From an uncultured Eisenbergiella sp. (GTDB lineage: Bacteria; Bacillota; Clostridia; Lachnospirales; Lachnospiraceae), in assembly GCA_947626725.1 (NCBI GenBank), contig CANQTI010000039.1, positions 1-11,885 on the forward strand: a stretch of 11,885 nucleotides of DNA, in the 5' to 3' direction. Under the pieces are notes generated by a model. That model saw only the letters and a list, made by a program, of their open reading frames with translations, had not been told where the DNA came from and searched no databases. Positions 1 to 6,935 of the stretch are shown piece after piece (position 1 is the stretch's first letter; each line of letters begins with the position of its first letter). The position numbers and the translations under genes were made by a program.

Positions 1-551
1 CCGGCCCGTGCTTTGGCGGCTTCATAATCGGAAAGCCCCTGCAGATAAGAAGGGACGGATCCCAGGAGGGAGAGATAATCGGCCGCGTCCTTTTCGCTGC
101 GCAGCGTATATTCCGCCAGCAGAAGGGGCAGTTCTCCCTGCATGCCGGAGGAGGGGGAGAGCGGCTCGTCATACAGGGCGAACTGCTGCCCCTCCAGCGC
201 GGTGTTCAGATAGGAGATCAGCAGCTCCCGGGTATAGCGCTCTTCGTCTTTGAGATGATCGGGACGGAGCCTGGAAAGACGGTCCAGCAGATCCTGCGCT
301 GCGGCCGCGGATTTCCCGGAACCGTCCGGATCATAGACCGGCAGAGAACAGGAATCGGGCGATACGCCGAACTGCTCCGGCTGCGCCAGCGTGAAATGGA
401 GACTCAAAGGATCGCCCTCCAGGGACTGGACGAAAAAGGCATCCGTCAGATGTCGGAAACAGAGACTGTCGAATCTTTGAGAACCGAACCAGCACAGGCC
501 CAGCAGGCAGACCAGCGCGATACCGCAGAAGAAATATTTTCTCTTTTTCAA
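1..551 (-). CDS. DUF885 family protein, N-terminal part (3' end outside window)
   Basis: This is the first 183 codons of a membrane-anchored or secreted DUF885 (COG4805) protein of unknown function. The only usable start in the open frame is TTG at 551. It sits 8-9 bases after AGGA on the minus strand, and an in-frame TAG lies a few codons upstream. The protein opens with a basic stretch (LKKRK) and one hydrophobic segment at about residues 6-23. This looks like an uncleaved anchor or Sec signal, because the LLGLC motif is a poor lipobox. Family hallmarks follow: the segment around FVQSLEG, then LSLHFTLAQPEQFGV, then LYDEPLSPSSGMQGELP, LLAEYTLRSEKDAADYL and VPSYLQGL. These match the order found in clostridial DUF885 proteins. 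The gene diverges from rpe across a 412-bp gap that holds a large palindrome. The family is fairly sure; the substrate is unknown. Family members are often listed as putative hydrolases, but the catalytic part lies outside the window. Confidence 0.82.
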   Translation of the reverse strand, partial: MKKRKYFFCGIALVCLLGLCWFGSQRFDSLCFRHLTDAFFVQSLEGDPLSLHFTLAQPEQFGVSPDSCSLPVYDPDGSGKSAAAAQDLLDRLSRLRPDHLKDEERYTRELLISYLNTALEGQQFALYDEPLSPSSGMQGELPLLLAEYTLRSEKDAADYLSLLGSVPSYLQGLSDYEAAKARA

Positions 552-610
552 AGTAGATTTCCTGACATTTTTTACTATCTATATGAGGCACCGCTTTTTA
601 TTATGAAAGG

Positions 611-812
611 GAAACCGCCGCCCAGCCTGGGTCAGCACGCGGGGAGGGGATGGGGATCCTGCAGACACGCTTTCGCTTCGTGAAAAACGCAGCGGTTCTA
701 AGCTCAGTTTCGCCCTGTCAGGCTCACTTCGCTAAGAACCGGTGTTTTTCAAGAGTCTGCATGAATTCCCCATCCCCTCCCCGTGCGCTGATCCAGGCCG
801 GGCGGCGGTTTC
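611..812. repeat. 202-bp nested imperfect palindrome, copy 1 of a repeat family
   Basis: The outer arms 611-636 and 787-812 are inverted repeats with about 24 of 26 bases paired. The pairing continues inward through the G-rich arm 637-656 against 767-786. The inner stem carries GAAAAACGC and CGGTTCTAA on the left and TAAGAACCGG and GTTTTTC on the right. A small apical stem-loop (GCC/GGC) lies at 712-723. The inner part matches the elements at 9995-10170 and 11338-11424, but the outer arms are different in sequence. It lies between two divergent genes, so it cannot be just a 3'-end terminator for either one. This is a REP- or MITE-like element; no transposase or clear target duplication is visible. 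Confidence 0.8.
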
Positions 813-836
813 CTGCGGGCGGGAGTGGGAAAGGGC

Positions 837-866
837 TTGACCGGGTTATAGGAAATGTGATACATA
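837..866 (+). promoter_or_regulatory. Candidate promoter for rpe
   Basis: TTGACC at 837-842 is followed 18 bases later by TACATA at 861-866. The latter is preceded by TGA, giving an extended -10 element. It lies just outside the palindrome and about 100 bases before the rpe start. The -10 box is a weak match, so this is tentative. Confidence 0.4.
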
Positions 867-963
867 AATAAGTGTACGACAGAATACAGATGGCGGGCGA
901 GCGGTGAAATGTGTATGCCGTTTCTCGTCCTTACCGGCGACAAAGGAATAAAAGAGGTTCTCT

Positions 964-1641
964 ATGGAAAATATTTTGGCCCCTTCGATCCTGGCCGCGG
1001 ATATCATGCGGCTGGGGGAGCAGATCAGCGAAGTGCGCGGGGCTGGCGCGAAATATCTGCACATCGATGTGATGGACGGCGTTTTTGTCCCGTCCCTTTC
1101 CTATGGGGTCTGTGTGGTGGAGTCCATTCGGAAGTCCTGCGATATGGTGCTGGATGTGCATTTGATGATCGTGGAGCCGCACCGGTATGTGGAGGCGTTC
1201 GCGCAGGCGGGCGCGGATATCATCACGGTGCATCTGGAGGCCTGTGCGGATGTGCGGGAAACCATCGCGCTGATCCGACGGCAGGGCTGCCGGGCCGGGC
1301 TGACGATCCGCCCGGAAACGCCGGTGGACGCTGTGGAGGAATATCTGGATCAGATCGACCAGCTTCTGATCATGAGCGTTCATCCGGGATTTGGCGGACA
1401 GCATTATTTCGCCAGCGCCACCGACCGGATCCGGGAGGCCGCGGAGCTGATCCGCAAAAGCGGCAGGCCCATCGATCTGGAGGTGGACGGTGGGGTGACC
1501 CGGGACAATGTGGAGCGGATCCTGGATGCGGGCGCCAACGTGATCGTGGCGGGCTCCGCCGTGTTTCACGATCCGCAGAAGGATGCCGCCGAATTCATGC
1601 AGATCCTGCGGGAGCATTCCCGTGCGCGGGATGCACAGTGA
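964..1641 (+). CDS. rpe: Ribulose-phosphate 3-epimerase
   Basis: The product interconverts D-ribulose 5-phosphate and D-xylulose 5-phosphate in the cytoplasmic pentose phosphate pathway. It is 225 residues long, the usual length for the family. It shows the expected TIM-barrel motifs in order: APSILAAD (6-13), HIDVMDG (33-39), DVHLM (64-68), VHPGFGGQ (139-146), VDGG (174-177) and AGSAVF near 200. The predicted metal ligands H33, D35, H66 and D175 and the two catalytic aspartates D35 and D175 are all present. The usual SVNPGFGG loop reads SVHPGFGG here. The start ATG at 964 has AAGAGG six bases upstream. The gene stands alone, convergent with the AEC permease, and not in a recognisable pentose or CO2-fixation operon. 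Related epimerases acting on allulose 6-phosphate share this fold, so a specialised sugar-phosphate role cannot be excluded. Confidence 0.93.
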   Translation: MENILAPSILAADIMRLGEQISEVRGAGAKYLHIDVMDGVFVPSLSYGVCVVESIRKSCDMVLDVHLMIVEPHRYVEAFAQAGADIITVHLEACADVRETIALIRRQGCRAGLTIRPETPVDAVEEYLDQIDQLLIMSVHPGFGGQHYFASATDRIREAAELIRKSGRPIDLEVDGGVTRDNVERILDAGANVIVAGSAVFHDPQKDAAEFMQILREHSRARDAQ

Positions 1642-1682
1642 ATCTTTGAAAGCTGCAGGACTCCGGTACACGGTGCGTTTTG

Positions 1683-1714
1683 AAAAACCGCCGGACTCCG
1701 GCACAGTGCGGCGG
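1683..1714 (-). terminator. Intrinsic terminator of the AEC permease gene
   Basis: On the minus strand CCGCCG (1714-1709) pairs with CGGCGG (1693-1688), and ACT/AGT pair inside it after one mismatch, leaving a 7-base loop. The stem is followed directly by five T residues (1687-1683). This is a standard Rho-independent terminator about 27 bases after the permease stop codon. On the plus strand the same hairpin has no T run, so it does not clearly terminate rpe. A related copy of the GGACTCCGG stretch lies at 1659-1667. Confidence 0.75.
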
Positions 1715-1741
1715 CAGACTCTGAAACGGCGAATATATTTT

Positions 1742-2674
1742 TCATAAAAACATCACGACAATAGGGATCGTGAGCACGGAGAGCAGGGTGGCGAGAACGA
1801 TGGTCCGCGCCAGCGTGTCCGTTTCCAGCCTGAACTGTTTGGAACACATCAGCGGCAGATTGCCGCAGGGCGCGGCCAGCAGCAGGGCACAGGTGCCCGC
1901 CAGCAGCGGGTTGGACAGAAACGGGCGCAGGCAGACTACGCAGCCCACGGGCAGCAGCACGAGGCGCAGCGCGAGGAACAGATAGTCCTTTTTGTGGGAG
2001 AAGATCTCCCTGATGGGAAGCCGGGCCACGGAAACGCCGAGCACCAGCATGGACAGCAGCGTGGTGCAGCGGCCTGCATAGGTGACGGTTTCCGACAGCA
2101 CGGCGGGCACGGGCGGATCGATGATGTAGAGCACGATGGTCAGCAGGGCGGAAACGGTGCCGATGTTGACAAAGCCGGACAGGGTATCCCGAAGCCCGTT
2201 CCCTCCCTTCAGTCCGGCCTTTCTGCGCAGAATGGAAAGGCCGCTGGTATAGAACAGAAGATTGTAGATCAGGTTGTTGATCGAGACATAGATGAGCGCG
2301 CTGTTTCCGAGGACGGCGGTAACCAGCGGGATCCCCAGAAAGCCCACGTTGCCGTATACCGTCAGCAGGTGATACAGATAACGCTTTTCTTTTTTTATCC
2401 CCAGAAGGAGCGGGAACAGGGTGCCCGCCGCGATCAGGACCAGATATAGGAGAAGCATCACGCCGAAGGAAAAGGCAAGCTCCGGGACCGAAAGCCGGGG
2501 CCCCTCGTCGAAGGCGGAGCAGATCAGGGCCGCGGGATTGCAGATATTCACCACCAGGCCGGAAATGTGGCCCGCGGATTCCTCGCTGAGCCTGTTTTTC
2601 CGGAAGAGAAAACAGCCTGTCAGAATGAGGATCAGCATGACGCACATCTGCTGGATCACGATCATGATATTCAT
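1742..2674 (-). CDS. AEC family permease (auxin efflux carrier / malate permease type)
   Basis: This 310-residue, highly hydrophobic protein has about ten predicted membrane helices and belongs to the AEC family of secondary transporters. The recognisable features are an N-terminal helix with GCFLFRKNRLSEESAGHIS, the NICNPAALI stretch of the first repeat, and the conserved NVGFLGIPLV motif near residue 109. The C-terminal repeat carries APCGNLPLMCSKQF. Bacterial members export or import small organic anions such as malate, malonate or 2-oxo acids; the substrate here cannot be read from sequence. The start ATG at 2674 is preceded by GGGAGG at a spacing of about six bases. An extended -10 promoter lies at 2713-2741 and an intrinsic terminator at 1683-1714, so it is probably a monocistronic unit. 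A D-2-hydroxyacid dehydrogenase is encoded about 1.2 kb away on the other strand, which is compatible with an organic acid substrate but does not prove it. Confidence 0.88.
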   Translation of the reverse strand: MNIMIVIQQMCVMLILILTGCFLFRKNRLSEESAGHISGLVVNICNPAALICSAFDEGPRLSVPELAFSFGVMLLLYLVLIAAGTLFPLLLGIKKEKRYLYHLLTVYGNVGFLGIPLVTAVLGNSALIYVSINNLIYNLLFYTSGLSILRRKAGLKGGNGLRDTLSGFVNIGTVSALLTIVLYIIDPPVPAVLSETVTYAGRCTTLLSMLVLGVSVARLPIREIFSHKKDYLFLALRLVLLPVGCVVCLRPFLSNPLLAGTCALLLAAPCGNLPLMCSKQFRLETDTLARTIVLATLLSVLTIPIVVMFL

Positions 2675-2712
2675 GGAAAAACCTCCCTGTCAGGCGAAAG
2701 GCCGACGGATAT

Positions 2713-2741
2713 AGTATAGCAATATTCCGCTCCGGTGGGAA
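2713..2741 (-). promoter_or_regulatory. Extended -10 sigma-A promoter of the AEC permease gene
   Basis: On the minus strand TTCCCA (2741-2736) is followed after exactly 17 bases by TATACT (2718-2713). TGC directly before the hexamer makes an extended -10. The predicted start of transcription is near 2706, leaving a short leader of about 30 bases. The promoter of the membrane-protein gene at 6877 has the same TGCTATACT core. Confidence 0.65.
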
Positions 2742-2797
2742 GCAGATTTTTTGCCGGACGGGAATTTTTTTTGCCGGGGAAGCGGGTGTTTTGCCGG
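2738..2797. repeat. Three 20-bp phased TTTTGCCGG repeats
   Basis: Three units of about 20 bp end in TTTTGCCGG, with the last base at 2757, 2777 and 2797, so the spacing is exactly 20 bp. On the minus strand they read as CCGGC followed by A tracts of 4, 8 and 6, directly upstream of the permease -35 box. More degenerate units seem to continue to about 2905, including GGGGGAAAT, TCTGCC and CGGAG shared between 2845-2864 and 2885-2905. The array could bend DNA, act as an UP element or bind a regulator. Confidence 0.7.
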
Positions 2798-2929
2798 AAA
2801 CGATTTTCCGCGGGAAGGATCTGCGGATCGGGAAAGCGTCTGTTGGGGGAAATATCTGCCGGAGAAAAGGAAGATGTGGACTCAGGGGGAAATGTCTGCC
2901 CGGAGGGAACACCGGACGGAACAGAAAGG

Positions 2930-2946
2930 CCGGACACACAGTCCGG
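2930..2946 (+). promoter_or_regulatory. Small hairpin in the leader of the phosphoesterase gene
   Basis: CCGGAC (2930-2935) and GTCCGG (2941-2946) are perfect inverted arms around an ACACA loop. The hairpin ends four bases before the AGGAGG ribosome site at 2951-2956. A transcript could fold it and affect ribosome access or mRNA stability. No clear promoter was found for the downstream gene, and the function is unproven. Confidence 0.35.
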
Positions 2947-2964
2947 AAAAAGGAGGCACAGAAG

Positions 2965-3825
2965 ATGGCGGAGAACAGGATCGGAATCCTTTCGGATACG
3001 CACGGGCTGCTGCGAGAGGAGGTGCTGGAGGCGCTGAAAGGCTGCGGCGCGATCCTGCACGCCGGGGACGTGGGCGGACCGGAGATCCTGGAGCAGCTTT
3101 CCGCGATCGCGCCCGTGTACGCTGTGCGGGGCAATACGGACCGGGATTGGGAAAAGCCCCTGCCGGAAACGCTGTCGATCACGCTCTTCGGCGTTCGTTT
3201 TTTCCTGATCCATAACCGCAAAAAGGCAGGGGAACTGCCGGAGTGCGATATCGTGCTGAGCGGCCATACCCATAAATACGAGGAGCGGCGCGAGGGCAGC
3301 AGGCTTTTTCTGAATCCCGGGAGCTGCGGCCCGAAGCGTTTCCTTCTTCCGGTCACGATGGCGGTGCTGAAGGTTTCGGAGAATGGCTGGCAGGCGGAAC
3401 GGCTGGATTTGTCCGCTGGGACGTCGGGCGGCACGCTGTCTGTGTCGGGGGCGGAAAAGGCGGGTTTCGGGGCGGAGGCGTCCGGGACGTATGCGGGAGC
3501 CTTCGGTGTGGGTGCGATCGGAAGGGAAACGGGAGCCCTTGGAGCAAATGCCCCCGGAACGGAGTCAGGTCCCGGAGAGAAAACGGCCAAAGGTCTGAAG
3601 GCGGATTCCCCCGAGGCATATATGGCGCAGCTGCCGGAAAAGGATCTGAAAAAGCTGGTATCCGACATCATGCGCAGCGTGGACAGGGGTCGGCCCGTGA
3701 AGGAGCTGGCGGAAAAATACCGGATCGGGGAGGAACTGGCGGAGCTGATCTGCCGCCTTTATGTGACGCATCCGGGAATTGATGCGGAGGGCATCATCAA
3801 TAAGATGGGGATTTATAACAGATAG
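2965..3825 (+). CDS. YfcE/MJ0936-type metallophosphoesterase with extra C-terminal helical domain
   Basis: This 286-residue protein has a complete YfcE-like phosphodiesterase domain at its N terminus. The two-metal site motifs are ILSDTHG (D11, H13), HAGD (D35), GNTD (N57), H83 in LIHN, and GHTH (H101, H103). They are followed by the typical NPGS near residue 117. The family hydrolyses phosphodiesters in vitro; the cellular substrate is unknown. A Gly/Ala-rich low-complexity linker covers about 153-215. A compact helical domain follows at about 216-286 with RPVKELAEKYRIGEELAELI, then a CRLYVTHPGID segment, which resembles a helix-turn-helix. Typical YfcE proteins end near residue 160-185, so this tail is an addition. 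I chose ATG at 2965 because AGGAGG lies eight bases upstream. An in-frame ATG at 2791 would add 58 residues with no domain sense. The next gene follows 85 bases downstream, after a GCCCGC/GCGGGC hairpin (3846-3863) with no T run, so the two may be co-transcribed. Confidence 0.85.
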   Translation: MAENRIGILSDTHGLLREEVLEALKGCGAILHAGDVGGPEILEQLSAIAPVYAVRGNTDRDWEKPLPETLSITLFGVRFFLIHNRKKAGELPECDIVLSGHTHKYEERREGSRLFLNPGSCGPKRFLLPVTMAVLKVSENGWQAERLDLSAGTSGGTLSVSGAEKAGFGAEASGTYAGAFGVGAIGRETGALGANAPGTESGPGEKTAKGLKADSPEAYMAQLPEKDLKKLVSDIMRSVDRGRPVKELAEKYRIGEELAELICRLYVTHPGIDAEGIINKMGIYNR

Positions 3826-3910
3826 GAGAAAACGGCCCTTCGCGGGCCCGCATTTTCGCGGGCTGTCCGCCTGTGGGACGGATTTGCAAAAAAAGAAGGG
3901 AGAGATCGGC

Positions 3911-4867
3911 ATGCATATTCTGATCACGCCGCCGCTGAACGAGCGGCAGAAACAAAAACTGCGTGAGGCCGCTCCGGGCCGGACGCTTGTCTTTCGCGAG
4001 CAGAGCGCGGTGACAGAGGAGGATCTGCGGCACGCGGAGGTCATCCTGGGCAATCTGCGGTCGCCTTCCCAGCTGCAAAAGTGCGGGGAATTGAAGTGGA
4101 TCCAGCTCAACAACGCGGGAACGGAGGGCTACTGTGAACCGGGGATCCTGCCGGAGGGCGCGCTTCTGGCCAATGCCACCGGCGCCTATGGGCTGGCGAT
4201 CTCCGAGCATATGATCGGCTGTCTGTTCGAGCTGCGCAAGAAGCTCCATTTATATTATCGAAATCAGCTTTCCCATGACTGGAGATCGGAAGGCTTTGTG
4301 AATGTGATCGAGGGCAGCAATGTGCTCATCGTCGGTTTCGGGGATATCGGGTCCGCCTTTGGGAAAAAAATGGCAGCCCTGGGCTGCCATGTAGCCGGTA
4401 TCCGGCGGCGGAGCTTTGATAAGCCGGAATGGCTGGAAGAGCTGTGCGGGATGGAGGAGCTGGACCGTCTTCTGCCCTGGGCCGATGTGGTGGCCATGAG
4501 CCTGCCCGGCAATGTCTTCACCCGGCACACGCTGAACCGGGCGCGCATCGCGCTCCTGAAACAGAACGCGGTGGTGCTCAACGTGGGGCGGGGCAGCGCC
4601 ATCGATACGGACGCTCTCTGCGACGCGCTGTATGCGGGCCAGATCGCGGGCGCTGCGCTGGATGTGACCGATCCCGAACCGCTTCCGGCTTCCCATCCGC
4701 TCTGGGATGCGCCCAATGCCGTCATCACGCCTCATATCTCGGGCGGCTTCGCGCTGCCGGAGACGCTGGAGCAGATCGTGGGGCTTTTCGCGCAGAATCT
4801 GCGCCGGTATCTGAACGGTGAGCCGCTGGGGAACCTGGTGGATCTTCGCACCGGATATCGGGCGTGA
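3911..4867 (+). CDS. D-isomer-specific 2-hydroxyacid dehydrogenase
   Basis: This 318-residue enzyme of the D-2-hydroxyacid dehydrogenase family reduces a 2-oxo acid to the D-hydroxy acid, or the reverse, with NAD(P)H in the cytoplasm. The Rossmann motif VGFGDIG spans 141-147. The catalytic triad is intact: R227 in NVGRG, E256 in DPEP and H275 in TPHISGG. The residues after the second strand of the nucleotide fold are IRRR (164-167) where NAD-specific members have an acidic residue, so a preference for NADPH is likely (inference). The closest functional groups would be glyoxylate/hydroxypyruvate or 2-oxo acid reductases; the exact substrate is not evident. ATG at 3911 follows an AAGGGAGAG ribosome site; an in-frame ATG at 3779 would overlap the upstream gene. 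The last 35 bases of the coding part are duplicated in tandem just after the stop codon. It converges with the membrane-protein gene 61 bases away. Confidence 0.9.
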   Translation: MHILITPPLNERQKQKLREAAPGRTLVFREQSAVTEEDLRHAEVILGNLRSPSQLQKCGELKWIQLNNAGTEGYCEPGILPEGALLANATGAYGLAISEHMIGCLFELRKKLHLYYRNQLSHDWRSEGFVNVIEGSNVLIVGFGDIGSAFGKKMAALGCHVAGIRRRSFDKPEWLEELCGMEELDRLLPWADVVAMSLPGNVFTRHTLNRARIALLKQNAVVLNVGRGSAIDTDALCDALYAGQIAGAALDVTDPEPLPASHPLWDAPNAVITPHISGGFALPETLEQIVGLFAQNLRRYLNGEPLGNLVDLRTGYRA

Positions 4868-4905
4868 ACCTGGTGGATCCTCGTACCGGATATCGGGTGT
4901 GAACC
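4831..4905 (+). repeat. 35-bp tandem duplication across the dehydrogenase stop codon
   Basis: Positions 4831-4865 and 4866-4900 are direct copies of 35 bp with three differences, all C versus T. A further partial copy, GAACC, follows at 4901-4905. The stop codon TGA of the dehydrogenase spans the junction (4865-4867). Since 35 is not a multiple of three, the second copy is out of frame with the gene. Read in its own frame the second copy would encode the same kind of C-terminus, ending NLVDPRTGYRV and a TGA stop. Confidence 0.9.
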
Positions 4906-4928
4906 GCCCGGATCAGAGAAGCCGCCGG

Positions 4929-6839
4929 TCACTCGGCCTCGTCCGGATAATAAACCTTTTCTTTCCCGAAAAATTCAGCCGTCCCGCACCGCCAGGGTTC
5001 GATCTCCTCATCCACGAAAATGGTTGGCGTCCGGGGCGGCTTTTCCACCTGCACGCAGGCGTCTTCGGTGGTTTCCAGAAGATTGATATTGTGCTGGATG
5101 CACGCGGCGTACCGCTGCGCTTCTCCCGTGCGGACCGCATCCAGGACGGCGGCACTGGTGACTTTCTGCGGCGTTCCGACGGTGAGCAGTCCGGTGATGA
5201 CGAGTCCGGCGGCAGTCAGGGCATAAAATGTCCTCGGAGACAGAAAAAAACCGGCCTCAGCTTCTTTTTGCCGCTGGATCCATCCGAACAGATAGAATTC
5301 GTTCAGAGTCAGGAGCAGGACGTAGGCGAAATAAATGATATCCTGGATCCGGCCGAGGCGCCATTCTCCCACAGCGTAGAGCTGCGGTGTATACATGGCG
5401 GACAGGAGGCAGAAGCTGCCTGCGGATATCAGTCCCGGCAGCGGAAAATGAAAATCGCATTTACGTGCGATGCTCCATAATATCGGAGCGGAAATGAGCA
5501 GGAAAAGGAGGATATACCAGTCTATAAATTCTCCTGTCGACTGAAGAAAACTGAAGCGAAACGATTCGAGGATCGAACGGATCGCTCCGTAATTCACTTC
5601 CTGCGGGGTGCTCATATCGCGAACGCGGTTGCCGGGCGCAAGGACATTTGCGAGGAAGGCGGCGAGGAGCGTGCAGCCGGAGGCCAGTACGATCTTCAAA
5701 TGTGTTTTCTTTTTCAGATACCAGAAGAAGATGATGAGATAACCGATCACGATGCAGCCGGCCAGACCGCTTACCAGGTTGCCGCCGCCCACAAGGATAC
5801 CGGAAACAGCCGCCGGGAGAATGTACCTCCATTTGGATTTTTGCGCATGGCAGGCCAACAGCAGGAAGGACAGGAAATAGAGGAGAAAGGAAAATGCGCC
5901 CATGTAGTGGATCGCGCCGTTGTACCAGAAGAAAGCGGGGGCCTTGGCGGGCACGAGCTGTATGACCATGATACAGACGCAGGATGCGATGAAGAAGGTT
6001 TCCTTTCTGGAAGCACCGCAGGTTTTGTGAAACAGCGCATAAAAGAACAGAAAAACGCCTGTCGTTGGGAGAAGGGTCAGAAGAAGCGGGACCAGATGGT
6101 AAAGTTTTATATTCCATATTCCGGGCTGGAGGGACATCAGGAAAATAGAGGAAAATGTACCTTGCCATTCTAGGAAGCTTTCTGCGACCTGTGCACCCGC
6201 TTCCCTTAAAACGCCGGGCAGTCCCTGACCATTCATCCATGCACGATGGCAGAATGCGCTGTAATCGAAGTCATCTCCCTGCGGGAAAACATAACGGCCC
6301 GCCAGGATGACGGGAAGCCAGCTGATCATCAGAAAGATCGGAGCGCAGGGATAGACCCAGGACGGGAATAAAAGATCGTTTGCGGCGGTTTTTCTGCCCT
6401 TTTCCTGCAGCCAGCCCGTTATACCGGTCAGATTCAATTCCAGAACAAGAAAGCACACGGCCTGCAGACAGCGACAAGACGGGAGCCAGGTGTCGATAAA
6501 TCCGGTTTTGGTTATTACAATAAAAAAGCAAAGCGGAACAGAGAGTATGGAAACAAGACATCCCATCCATGCCTGCCGGAAAAAGGTTCCGCCTGTCTGC
6601 GTTCGCCTGCAGGTGATATATATTGTCAGAACGGCCGCGAAGATCACACCGCCGTTTATCCATTTAGCGCCGAAAAAAAAGGGATAGAACAGAGAAAAAA
6701 GCACTCTTTTTACGAACGGATAGGATATCGCGGGCTGTTGATGACGTACGAGGAGCCATGTGAAAAGAACTGCCGCGGACGCGAAAAACAGCTCCGCACA
6801 GAAGAAGATTTTTTCCTTTTTTGCTGCCATTTGCACCAT
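4929..6839 (-). CDS. Polytopic membrane protein, DUF6056-like (GT-C-type candidate)
   Basis: This 636-residue integral membrane protein has roughly 12-13 hydrophobic segments and a polar C-terminal region of about 90 residues. It fits the DUF6056 group of Firmicute membrane proteins, thought to be related to GT-C lipid-linked sugar transferases. Signs are an acidic GDDFDY motif (188-193) after a membrane helix, the following long loop with EWQGTFSSIFL, and ANVLAPGNRVR between later helices. The C-terminal tail has RTGEAQRYAACIQHNINLLE and ends with a KVYYPDEAE stretch. In GT-C enzymes such a loop acidic pair binds metal and the lipid-phosphate sugar donor. Here it supports, but does not prove, a glycosyltransferase role in surface polysaccharide or glycolipid synthesis. 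The start is uncertain: ATG 6839 lies too close to AAAGGTGG, while GTG 6836 or ATG 6830 have better spacing. It is divergent from the hydrolase gene at 7264 and has its own extended -10 promoter. Confidence 0.72.
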   Translation of the reverse strand: MVQMAAKKEKIFFCAELFFASAAVLFTWLLVRHQQPAISYPFVKRVLFSLFYPFFFGAKWINGGVIFAAVLTIYITCRRTQTGGTFFRQAWMGCLVSILSVPLCFFIVITKTGFIDTWLPSCRCLQAVCFLVLELNLTGITGWLQEKGRKTAANDLLFPSWVYPCAPIFLMISWLPVILAGRYVFPQGDDFDYSAFCHRAWMNGQGLPGVLREAGAQVAESFLEWQGTFSSIFLMSLQPGIWNIKLYHLVPLLLTLLPTTGVFLFFYALFHKTCGASRKETFFIASCVCIMVIQLVPAKAPAFFWYNGAIHYMGAFSFLLYFLSFLLLACHAQKSKWRYILPAAVSGILVGGGNLVSGLAGCIVIGYLIIFFWYLKKKTHLKIVLASGCTLLAAFLANVLAPGNRVRDMSTPQEVNYGAIRSILESFRFSFLQSTGEFIDWYILLFLLISAPILWSIARKCDFHFPLPGLISAGSFCLLSAMYTPQLYAVGEWRLGRIQDIIYFAYVLLLTLNEFYLFGWIQRQKEAEAGFFLSPRTFYALTAAGLVITGLLTVGTPQKVTSAAVLDAVRTGEAQRYAACIQHNINLLETTEDACVQVEKPPRTPTIFVDEEIEPWRCGTAEFFGKEKVYYPDEAE

Positions 6840-6876
6840 TCCACCTTTGAACGAAAATGGAGTTCAATATGCAGTC

Positions 6877-6905
6877 AGTATAGCATAATTGTGAGAGGTT
6901 TGCAA
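6877..6905 (-). promoter_or_regulatory. Extended -10 sigma-A promoter of the membrane-protein gene
   Basis: On the minus strand TTGCAA (6905-6900) is separated by exactly 17 bases from TATACT (6882-6877). TGC directly precedes the -10 hexamer. The expected transcription start is near 6870, about 30-40 bases before the start codon. The surrounding DNA is AT-rich compared with the rest of the window, as expected for a promoter. Confidence 0.7.
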
Positions 6906-6935
6906 TTTGATATGGTTTGTTCTTGGCGGAACTTC

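Noticed and set aside
331..591. An 86-codon minus-strand frame starting on ATG at the beginning of the DUF885 gene
   Set aside because: The neighbouring frame from TTG 551 gives a clear DUF885 protein with a signal-like N-terminus. This frame gives no homology and ends early.
931..1704. A 257-codon open frame on the minus strand opposite rpe
   Set aside because: It is antisense to a complete and conserved epimerase gene, and its His/Arg/Asp-rich translation has no family features.
2791..2964. Extended start for the phosphoesterase at ATG 2791
   Set aside because: The extra 58 residues are low-complexity Gly/Arg/Lys sequence over the repeat array, and the AGGAGG site at 2951-2956 fits ATG 2965.
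1566..3671. A 701-codon open frame on the minus strand overlapping the AEC permease gene and the phosphoesterase gene
   Set aside because: It is rich in Arg, Pro and Ser, has no recognisable domain, and lies across two well-supported genes in other frames. It is an effect of high GC content.
3846..3863. GCCCGC/GCGGGC hairpin between the phosphoesterase and dehydrogenase genes as a terminator
   Set aside because: No T run follows on the plus strand, so an intrinsic terminator is not supported; read-through into the dehydrogenase gene is possible.
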